64,000 bases of DNA from Streptomyces sp. DvalAA-43 (GTDB lineage Bacteria > Actinomycetota > Actinomycetes > Streptomycetales > Streptomycetaceae), in contig NZ_FMBW01000077.1 in NCBI RefSeq assembly GCF_900091725.1, positions 62,001 through 126,000 of the forward strand. The letters run 5' to 3'. Shown here in pieces: positions 58,494-64,000 of this stretch (position 1 is its first letter; each line of letters starts with the position of its first letter). The translations under genes and the position numbers were made by a program. Under the pieces are notes generated by a model. It was given only the letters and a program-made list of their open reading frames with translations, was not told where the DNA came from and did no database searches.

Positions 58494-58580
58494 GCGCCTT
58501 CGGGAACCCGGTATTCCCCGGCAACTCCCGGCGGCTCGGGCGGTGTGACGATCGCCGTCCGATCAGTACGGAACAACAAC

Positions 58581-58608
58581 GGGGCCGCCTATACCACTTG
58601 GCGGCCCC
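58581..58608. terminator. Hairpin after the quinone oxidoreductase gene
   Basis: GGGGCCGCC pairs with GGCGGCCCC around a 10-base loop and is followed by TTGT. Confidence 0.75.
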
Positions 58609-58680
58609 TTGTATGTGCAACTTCCGCTATTCGGTGCAAACTGCTGAAAAGACTCGGGCGGTCACGTTACTGTCAGTTTC

Positions 58681-59661
58681 GTGTTCGCTGCAGAACGTCG
58701 TCAATTGATCCTCGAAATGGTGCGTGCCAACGGGGCGGTATCGCTCCGTGAGCTCGCCCGCGTCGTCCAGACCTCCGAAGTGACCGTACGGCGGGACGTG
58801 CGGGCACTGGAGGCAGAAGGACTCCTCGACCGCCGGCACGGCGGTGCGGTACTGCCGGGCGGCTTCACGCGGGAGTCCGGCATTCCGCAGAAATCCCATC
58901 TCGCCACCGCCGAGAAGACGGCCATCGCCGACCTGGCCGCCGGTCTCGTGGACGAGGGCGAGGCCATCGTCGTCGGCGCCGGTACGACCACGCAGGAGCT
59001 GGCCCGCCGGCTCGCGCGGATCCCCGGTCTGACCGTCGTCACCAACTCCCTCCTGGTCGCCCAGGCGCTGGCCCATGCCAACCGGGTGGAGGTGGTGATG
59101 ACCGGCGGCACGCTGCGCGGTTCCAACTACGCCCTGGTGGGCAGCGGCGCCGAGCAGTCCCTCCAGGGGTTGCGGGTCTCGCGCGCGTTCCTCTCCGGGA
59201 GCGGGCTCACCGCGGAGCGCGGTCTCTCCACGTCCAACATGCTCTCCGCGAGCGTGGACCGGGCGCTGGTGCAGGCGGCCGCCGAGGTGGTGGTCCTGGC
59301 CGACCACACCAAGCTCGGCGCCGACACCATGTTCCAGACGGTGCCGACGGACCTCATCACCCGCCTGGTGACGGACGAGCCTCCGGGCCACGACGACCGC
59401 GCCGCCACCGAGCTCCAGGCCCTGGCGGACCAGGGGGTGCAGATCGCGGTGGCCGGCGCGGGGAACGGCCCCACGGCGACCGAGCCCCTTCCGCACGGCC
59501 GCCAGGGCCGCCGCGACATGCCGCTGCCCGGGCAGCGCCGTACGCCGCACGGCGGCCCCGGGGGCCAGAGCTCCCAGCAACTACGGGGCGCGGCGTCCCT
59601 GGCGGAGCCTGGCCAGGGCCCGGGAGACCGGGCGAGGGTCGCGGACCTGCGGCGCCGGTAG
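58681..59661 (+). CDS. DeoR/GlpR family transcriptional regulator with long C-terminal tail
   Basis: A 326-residue regulator. The DeoR helix-turn-helix is AERRQLILEMVRANGAVSLRELARVVQTSEVTVRRDVRALEAEGLLDRRHGGAVL. The sugar-phosphate sensor domain shows VDEGEAIVVGAGTTTQELAR, TVVTNSLLVAQAL, EVVMTGGTLRGSNYALVG and VVVLADHTKLG. The last about 70 residues form a Gln/Gly/Arg-rich disordered tail not found in typical 250-residue members. GTG 58681 has no Shine-Dalgarno, with TACTGT about 10 bases upstream, so it may be leaderless. Its place near pnp and deoC makes it a candidate, unproved, for the nucleoside operator. Confidence 0.88.
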   Translation: MFAAERRQLILEMVRANGAVSLRELARVVQTSEVTVRRDVRALEAEGLLDRRHGGAVLPGGFTRESGIPQKSHLATAEKTAIADLAAGLVDEGEAIVVGAGTTTQELARRLARIPGLTVVTNSLLVAQALAHANRVEVVMTGGTLRGSNYALVGSGAEQSLQGLRVSRAFLSGSGLTAERGLSTSNMLSASVDRALVQAAAEVVVLADHTKLGADTMFQTVPTDLITRLVTDEPPGHDDRAATELQALADQGVQIAVAGAGNGPTATEPLPHGRQGRRDMPLPGQRRTPHGGPGGQSSQQLRGAASLAEPGQGPGDRARVADLRRR

Positions 59662-59682
59662 GGCCGGGGCGGAACCCCGGCC
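59662..59682. terminator. Hairpin between convergent DeoR and TetR genes
   Basis: GGCCGGGG pairs with CCCCGGCC around CGGAA directly after the DeoR stop codon. Confidence 0.6.
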
Positions 59683-59745
59683 GGGGAAAGGGCGGGCAGG
59701 GGAACGGCCTCGCGCAGCGGACCGCGACGCACCGCCCCCACCCGC

Positions 59746-60345
59746 TCAACACACCTCCGCGTGCGGCCCCTTCAGCCCCTGCAAGGTCAGCATCAGCAGC
59801 CGCCCCGCCAACTCCGGGTCGTCCGGCGCCTGTTCGGCGGCCAGCGCGATCGCGTTCGTCAGCTGCAACAGATCGTCGATCGACACGTCCGGCCGCACGG
59901 CCCCGTTCGCCTGCGCCCGCACCAGCAGCACCGCCCCTGCCTCGCGCAACGGCACATTGCACTGCGCCAGGGCCGAAGTCTCGTCCCGCGACGTCGACAT
60001 GAGCGCCTGGGCCAGCCCCCGGTACTCACCCGCGTGAGTGATGATCGCACCCAGCCACTCCACCAGGGCCCGGCACGGATGCTCCGCCGCCGCGAGCTCA
60101 CGGGAGCGGGTGATCAGGGACGCCAGGGCCTCCTGGAAGACCGCGTTCATCAGCGCGTGCCGGTTCGGGAAGTGCCGGTACAGCGTGCCGATCCCCACGC
60201 CCGCGCGGCGCGCGACGTCCTCCAGGGACGCGTCGGTGCCGTGCTCCGCGAAGGCGGTCCGGGCCTCGGCCAGCAGCCGGTCGTAATTCCTGCGCGCGTC
60301 GGCCCGCATGGGCCGGGGCGGCGTCTGTGCCGTACTGCTCGCCAT
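59746..60345 (-). CDS. TetR family transcriptional regulator
   Basis: A 199-residue regulator. The N-terminal DNA-binding domain is ADARRNYDRLLAEARTAFAEHGTDASLEDVARRAGVGIGTLYRHFPNRHALMNAVF. The C-terminal helices (LVEWLGAIITHAGEYRGLAQALM, REAGAVLLVRAQANGAVRPDVSIDDLLQLTNAIALAAEQ) form the effector and dimer domain of the SCO4942-type TetR group. ATG 60345 follows GGATGACC on the minus strand. Neighbours are convergent (DeoR) and upstream in the same direction (accA2, after a strong terminator), so it is its own unit. The target is unknown. Confidence 0.9.
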   Translation of the reverse strand: MASSTAQTPPRPMRADARRNYDRLLAEARTAFAEHGTDASLEDVARRAGVGIGTLYRHFPNRHALMNAVFQEALASLITRSRELAAAEHPCRALVEWLGAIITHAGEYRGLAQALMSTSRDETSALAQCNVPLREAGAVLLVRAQANGAVRPDVSIDDLLQLTNAIALAAEQAPDDPELAGRLLMLTLQGLKGPHAEVC

Positions 60346-60414
60346 GGCGCGGTCATCCCTTCTTCCGCCTCGGGGTCCAGGATGCCACCGCGCGTCCGGG
60401 GGAGTGACCGCACG

Positions 60415-60458
60415 GCGAGGGCCCCTGCGCAGTCGTACGACCTCGCAGGGGCCCTCGC
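60415..60458. terminator. Perfect 15-bp hairpin after accA2
   Basis: GCGAGGGCCCCTGCG pairs with CGCAGGGGCCCTCGC around a 14-base loop, 20 bases downstream of the accA2 stop on the minus strand. Confidence 0.88.
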
Positions 60459-60477
60459 CGGTACGGGTACCGCCCGG

Positions 60478-62232
60478 TCAGTCCTTGATCTCGCAGATGA
60501 CGGCGCCGGAGGAGACCGAGCTGCCGACCTCGGCGGCGAGGCCCTTGACGGTGCCGGAGCGGTGCGCGTTCAGCGGCTGCTCCATCTTCATGGCCTCCAG
60601 GACGACGATCAGATCGCCCTCCTGGACCGCCTGGCCCTCCTCGACGGCGATCTTGACGATGGTGCCCTGCATCGGGGACGCCAGGGTGTCGCCGGAGACC
60701 GCCGAGCCGCTCTTCTTCGCGGCACGGCGCTTGGGCTTGGCGCCCGCGGCGAGCCCGGTACGGGCCAGGCTCATGCCGAGCGAGGACGGGAGGGAGACCT
60801 CGAGGCGCTTGCCGCCGACCTCGACGACGACCGTCTCGCGGCCGACCTCCTCCTCGGCCTCCGCGTCGGCGGTGGCGGTGAAGGGCTTGATCTCGTTGAC
60901 GAACTCGGTCTCGATCCAGCGGGTGTGGATCTGGAACGGCTCGCTGGTGAAGGCCGGGTCGACGACGACCGCGCGGTGGAAGGGAATGGCGGTGGCCATG
61001 CCTTCGACGTTGAACTCGGCCAGCGCACGGGCGGCACGCTGGAGCGCCTGCTCACGGGTCGCGCCGGTCACGATCAGCTTCGCCAGCAGCGAGTCCCAGG
61101 CGGGGCCGATGACGGAGCCGGACTCGACGCCCGCGTCCAGGCGGACACCGGGACCGGTCGGCGGGGCGAAGGTGGTGACGGTGCCCGGGGCGGGCAGGAA
61201 GCCGCGGCCCGGGTCCTCGCCGTTGATCCGGAACTCGAAGGAGTGCCCGCGCACGGCCGGGTCGCCGTAGCCGAGCTCCTCGCCGTCGGCGATGCGGAAC
61301 ATCTCGCGTACGAGGTCGAGGCCGGTGACCTCCTCGGTGACCGGGTGCTCGACCTGGAGGCGGGTGTTGACCTCCAGGAACGAGATGGTGCCGTCCGTGC
61401 CGACGAGGAACTCCACCGTGCCGGCGCCGACGTAGCCGGCCTCCTTGAGGATGGCCTTGGACGCCGCGTACAGCTCCGCGTTCTGCGCCTCGCTCAGGAA
61501 CGGGGCCGGGGCCTCCTCGACCAGCTTCTGGTGGCGGCGCTGGAGCGAGCAGTCACGGGTGGAGACCACGACGACGTTGCCGTGGCTGTCGGCCAGGCAC
61601 TGCGTCTCGACGTGGCGCGGGCGGTCGAGGTAGCGCTCCACGAAGCACTCGCCCCGGCCGAAGGCCGCGACGGCCTCACGGACCGCGGAGTCGTACAGCT
61701 CCGGGATCTCCTCCAGCGTGCGCGCCACCTTCAGCCCGCGGCCGCCGCCGCCGAAGGCGGCCTTGATCGCGATCGGCAGCCCGTGCTGCTCGGCGAAGGC
61801 GACGACCTCCTCGGAACCCGAGACCGGGTCGGGCGTGCCGGCCACCAGCGGGGCCCCGGCGCGCTGCGCGATGTGCCGCGCCGCGACCTTGTCGCCGAGG
61901 TCCCGGATCGCCTGCGGCGGCGGGCCGATCCAGGTCAGGCCCGCGTCCAGCACGGCCTGCGCGAATTCGGCGTTCTCCGACAGGAAGCCGTAGCCCGGGT
62001 GGATCGCGTCGGCCCCGGAGTCCTTGGCAGCCTGGAGCACCTTGGCCATGTCGAGATAGCTGGCGGCCGGGGTGTCACCGCCCAGAGCGAATGCCTCGTC
62101 GGCCGCACGCACATGCAGAGCGTCGCGGTCCGGGTCTGCGTAGACGGCCACGCTCCCGATCCCGGCATCCCGGCATGCCCGAGCAACGCGGACAGCAATT
62201 TCGCCACGGTTGGCGATGAGCACCTTGCGCAC
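60478..62232 (-). CDS. accA2: Acyl-CoA carboxylase alpha chain (biotin carboxylase plus BCCP)
   Basis: A 584-residue protein with biotin carboxylase at residues about 1-450 (RKVLIANRGEIAVRVARACRD; ATP-grasp loop AFGGGGRGLKVA; FVERYLDRPRHVETQ; FLEVNTRLQVEHPVTEEVTGLDLV). A biotin carboxyl carrier domain sits at the C-terminus with the biotinyl Lys in VLEAMKMEQPL. It carboxylates biotin with bicarbonate and ATP and supplies acetyl- or propionyl-CoA carboxylases whose beta subunits are encoded elsewhere. GTG 62232 follows GGAGGGAGCC. It heads a minus-strand unit ended by a strong terminator. It matches the S. coelicolor AccA2 type. Confidence 0.95.
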   Translation of the reverse strand: MRKVLIANRGEIAVRVARACRDAGIGSVAVYADPDRDALHVRAADEAFALGGDTPAASYLDMAKVLQAAKDSGADAIHPGYGFLSENAEFAQAVLDAGLTWIGPPPQAIRDLGDKVAARHIAQRAGAPLVAGTPDPVSGSEEVVAFAEQHGLPIAIKAAFGGGGRGLKVARTLEEIPELYDSAVREAVAAFGRGECFVERYLDRPRHVETQCLADSHGNVVVVSTRDCSLQRRHQKLVEEAPAPFLSEAQNAELYAASKAILKEAGYVGAGTVEFLVGTDGTISFLEVNTRLQVEHPVTEEVTGLDLVREMFRIADGEELGYGDPAVRGHSFEFRINGEDPGRGFLPAPGTVTTFAPPTGPGVRLDAGVESGSVIGPAWDSLLAKLIVTGATREQALQRAARALAEFNVEGMATAIPFHRAVVVDPAFTSEPFQIHTRWIETEFVNEIKPFTATADAEAEEEVGRETVVVEVGGKRLEVSLPSSLGMSLARTGLAAGAKPKRRAAKKSGSAVSGDTLASPMQGTIVKIAVEEGQAVQEGDLIVVLEAMKMEQPLNAHRSGTVKGLAAEVGSSVSSGAVICEIKD

Positions 62233-62654
62233 GATGGCTCCCTCCTTGAAACAAGCTGAGTTTAGGGACTACCGACACGGCCCTACGACCCGTCCCCAAT
62301 GGTGAGCTTGCCCACACGGAGTGTGATTCGAGGCTTGCTCAAGTCGCGAAATCCCTTGTGGCACCACGGTACGCCGGGTTTCATAACCGCACAGTAGCCA
62401 CGAGGTGTGGTCCAGGTCTCTGTTCGTACGGACTGCGACTTCTCGTGTTTCTTTGTCGAGTCCCCACTAATGGGCGAACGATTCTTTGCCCGACGTACTG
62501 GAGCCGCGACAAGGGGGCGTAGGGAGCGCACGCCCGCGCACGCCACGCGCGCGGAGTGAAACGCGGAGTGAAAGCGGAGATCGCCGGAACCCTTGTCCGG
62601 AGCATTACCCATGAGTAGGGTCCGCGCTATCGCACGTACTGCAGGTAACAGGGG
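62233..62654. other. 422-base divergent regulatory region between accA2 and a membrane-protein gene
   Basis: No gene is seen. It is less GC-rich than its surroundings near accA2 and contains direct repeats GCGGAGTGAAA (62550-62576 area, two full copies plus a partial). An imperfect 14-base palindrome TTACCCATGAGTAG (62605-62618) lies about 37 bases before the membrane-protein start. The accA2 leader on the minus strand is about 200 bases of unstructured-looking sequence. Confidence 0.5.
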
Positions 62655-63104
62655 GTGAGCACCGTGGTGCGCAGACCGGTGGCGTTCGTGGCCGCGATCG
62701 TGCTGTTCGTGGAGGCCGTGGGCGTGGTGCTCGTCAACGGCGTCCTGGCGACGGTCGTGAAGAACCAGGACATGTCACTGGCCGGGACGGACCCCGAGGT
62801 CGTGTCCGACGGCACCTGGGTGATGGGCGGCGTCTTCGGCTTGTATCTGGTGCTGTGCGGGCTGCTCCTGCTGGTGGCCGGCGTCCGGGACCGGGCCCCC
62901 GGCCGTCTCGCCCGCATCGTCCTGATCGTCTGTGCCGTGGTGCACGGGGTGCTGGGCGCGCTGACGGTCGGGCTGGTCGGCTGGGCCGCGTTCGCGGTCC
63001 TGATGGTGGTGCTCGGACTGATCGTGCTGACGCTGGTGGCGTACGGCGCTCCGTCGGACGAGCCCGCCGACGGCGCCGGAACGGATGCTCCGGCCCCGGC
63101 CTGA
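62655..63104 (+). CDS. Small four-helix membrane protein of unknown function
   Basis: A 149-residue integral membrane protein with four hydrophobic helices: PVAFVAAIVLFVEAVGVVLV, MGGVFGLYLVLCGLLLLVAG, RIVLIVCAVVHGVLGALTV and AAFAVLMVVLGLIVLTLVAY. A polar loop after helix 1 (KNQDMSLAGTDPEVVSDG) and an acidic, Ala/Pro-rich tail are the only other features. GTG 62655 is used; GTG 62664 is better placed for the AGGGGG ribosome site. No family recognised. Similar genes sit between accA2 and maf in related genomes as I recall. Confidence 0.75.
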   Translation: MSTVVRRPVAFVAAIVLFVEAVGVVLVNGVLATVVKNQDMSLAGTDPEVVSDGTWVMGGVFGLYLVLCGLLLLVAGVRDRAPGRLARIVLIVCAVVHGVLGALTVGLVGWAAFAVLMVVLGLIVLTLVAYGAPSDEPADGAGTDAPAPA

Positions 63105-63169
63105 TCCGGAGCGCCCGTCCGGGCGGCGCCCGTCCGGGGCCGGGCGGCGCCTGTCCGGAGGGCGTCGGC

Positions 63170-63772
63170 TCAGGCCCAGAGCTCGGTGACGGAGATCCCC
63201 AGCTCGCCCAGCAGCCGGCGCAGCAGCGGCAGCGAGAGCCCGATGACATTGCCGTGGTCGCCCTCGATGGAGTCGACGAACGGTGCCGAACGGCCGTCCA
63301 GGGTGAAGGCGCCCGCGACATGGAGCGGCTCGCCGGTGGCCACGTAGGCGGCGATCTCGGCGTCCGTCGGTTCGCCGAAACGGACGGTCGTGGAGGCGGT
63401 CGCCGAAGCGGTGCGTCCGGTCCCCGTGTCGGTCACGCTGTGGCCGGTCCGCAGCACACCGGCCCGGCCGCGCATGGACTTCCAGCGGGCGATGGCCTCC
63501 TCGGCGTCGGCGGGCTTGCCGAGCGCCTCGCCGTCGAGTTCGAGCACCGAGTCGCAGCCGATGACCAGGGCGCCCGCCGCCTCCGCCCGGCCGGCCACCG
63601 CGGCGGCCTTGGCCTCGGCGAGCACGAGCGCCAGCTCGGCCGGTGTCGGGGCGCTCAGCGCGTCCTCGTCCACCCCGCTCACGATCACCTCGGGCGCGAA
63701 ACCGGCCTGCCGCAGCAGACCGAGACGGGCGGGGGAGGCGGAGGCGAGCACGAGACGGCGCTGATCAGTCAT
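63170..63772 (-). CDS. maf: Maf nucleotide pyrophosphatase
   Basis: A 200-residue Maf/YceF/YhdE family enzyme that hydrolyses non-canonical or certain normal nucleoside triphosphates to monophosphates. Motifs are LVLASASPARLGLLRQAG (substrate loop with SASP-R), VDEDAL, LVIGCDSVLELDGEALGKPADAEEA (metal-binding Asp and the GKP segment) and GGFAL-like VAGAFTLDGRSAPFVDSIEGDHGNVIGLSLPLL. ATG 63772 is used; an in-frame codon three positions upstream is less likely. It is followed by the C-terminal flank convergent with the membrane-protein gene. Confidence 0.93.
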   Translation of the reverse strand: MTDQRRLVLASASPARLGLLRQAGFAPEVIVSGVDEDALSAPTPAELALVLAEAKAAAVAGRAEAAGALVIGCDSVLELDGEALGKPADAEEAIARWKSMRGRAGVLRTGHSVTDTGTGRTASATASTTVRFGEPTDAEIAAYVATGEPLHVAGAFTLDGRSAPFVDSIEGDHGNVIGLSLPLLRRLLGELGISVTELWA

Positions 63773-63812
63773 ACACGTCATCGTAGAAGAGCCGGGCGGG
63801 CCCCGGCCGCGG

Positions 63813-63941
63813 TCAGCGGATCCCGACCGCGAGCATCCCGATCATCATCGCGAGAGCGAGCAGCAGCCCCGCGCGACGCATCATGGCCTGGGCGTCGCGC
63901 AGTTCCTTCGGCGGCTTGTTCTCCGGGTCGGACCACAGCAT
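63813..63941 (-). CDS. mmpB: 42-residue single-helix membrane protein (MmpB-like)
   Basis: A short gene encoding MLWSDPENKPPKELRDAQ followed by AMMRRAGLLLALAMMIGMLA and a short basic end. The acidic, Pro-rich N-terminus is cytoplasmic and one membrane helix follows. It is encoded on the strand of maf, 41 bases upstream of it. AGGA lies about 10 bases before the ATG. The sequence resembles the small morphogenic membrane protein annotated MmpB in Streptomyces, a recollection I could not check. Its position between maf and the carboxylase genes that should follow outside the window is conserved in relatives as I recall. Confidence 0.6.
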   Translation of the reverse strand: MLWSDPENKPPKELRDAQAMMRRAGLLLALAMMIGMLAVGIR

Positions 63942-64000
63942 GGAAACGATCCTGCTGCCGCGGCGGGCGGTGCGCCTGAGTACGGGTACTCAGCCGCCGT

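Noticed and set aside
1..64000. tRNA or rRNA genes, insertion sequences, prophage or attachment sites
   Set aside because: I looked for conserved tRNA arms, transposase motifs and integrase genes and saw none. A covariance-model scan would be needed to exclude small RNA genes.

Overview
The window is a stretch of high-GC actinomycete chromosome, almost certainly Streptomyces. The evidence is the very strong G/C third-position bias, the frequent GTG and TTG starts, the 4-base start/stop overlaps, and an afsQ1-afsQ2-sigQ cluster whose AfsQ1 product looks nearly identical to that of S. coelicolor. I recall the gene order cdd, deoA, add, afsQ2/afsQ1, sigQ, deoC, purine nucleoside phosphorylase, deoR-like, accA2, maf from S. 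coelicolor (about SCO4880-SCO4925), but I could not check this here.

Layout. Positions 1-7.6 kb hold a cell-surface nonulosonic-acid (sialic acid or Kdn type) polymer locus: a pyruvyltransferase tail, a polysialyltransferase-like enzyme, a GT2 glycosyltransferase, two further GT-B-like proteins, a CMP-nonulosonate synthetase fused to a HAD domain (NeuA), and NeuB. Positions 7.6-10.2 kb hold a frameshifted small zinc-ribbon gene, a membrane protein and an M20 amidohydrolase. Positions 10.6-17.7 kb hold a nucleoside ABC importer (BMP lipoprotein, ATPase, two permeases), cytidine deaminase and thymidine phosphorylase. Positions 17.8-26.9 kb are mixed: Uma2-like nuclease, S8 protease, STAS protein, ECF sigma factor, L,D-transpeptidase, MFS exporter and LysR regulator. 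An 11-spacer type I-E CRISPR array without cas genes lies at 26.9-27.6 kb. Adenosine deaminase is at 28.7 kb. The AfsQ1/AfsQ2/SigQ signalling cluster with a satellite lipoprotein is at 31-35 kb. Uridine kinase is at 36 kb. A deoC-aldehyde dehydrogenase operon is at 37-40 kb. An unusual phosphate-type ABC transporter operon occupies 42.7-53.7 kb. A phospho-sugar mutase and purine nucleoside phosphorylase are at 53.7-56.3 kb. The right end carries a quinone oxidoreductase, a DeoR regulator, a TetR regulator, the acyl-CoA carboxylase alpha chain, a small membrane protein, Maf and a 42-residue membrane protein.

Two systems stand out. First, a 12-14 base palindrome (core CTACGCGCGTAG) occurs in front of the nucleoside transporter lipoprotein, the transporter ATPase, deoA, add, deoC and the purine nucleoside phosphorylase. 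This ties six scattered promoters into one nucleoside uptake and catabolism regulon that ends with acetaldehyde oxidation by the aldehyde dehydrogenases behind deoC. Second, the pst-like operon encodes PstC, PstA and PstB together with three extracellular binding-protein-like products (two with Gly-rich stalks and a C-terminal membrane anchor), an Ig-domain surface protein with an LASTG sorting signal, and a sortase-fold membrane protein lacking the catalytic His, Cys and Arg. This looks like a surface-tethered anion-uptake machine that I do not recognise as described.

Limits: all assignments are by eye from translations and motifs. No database search, structure prediction or folding program was run.
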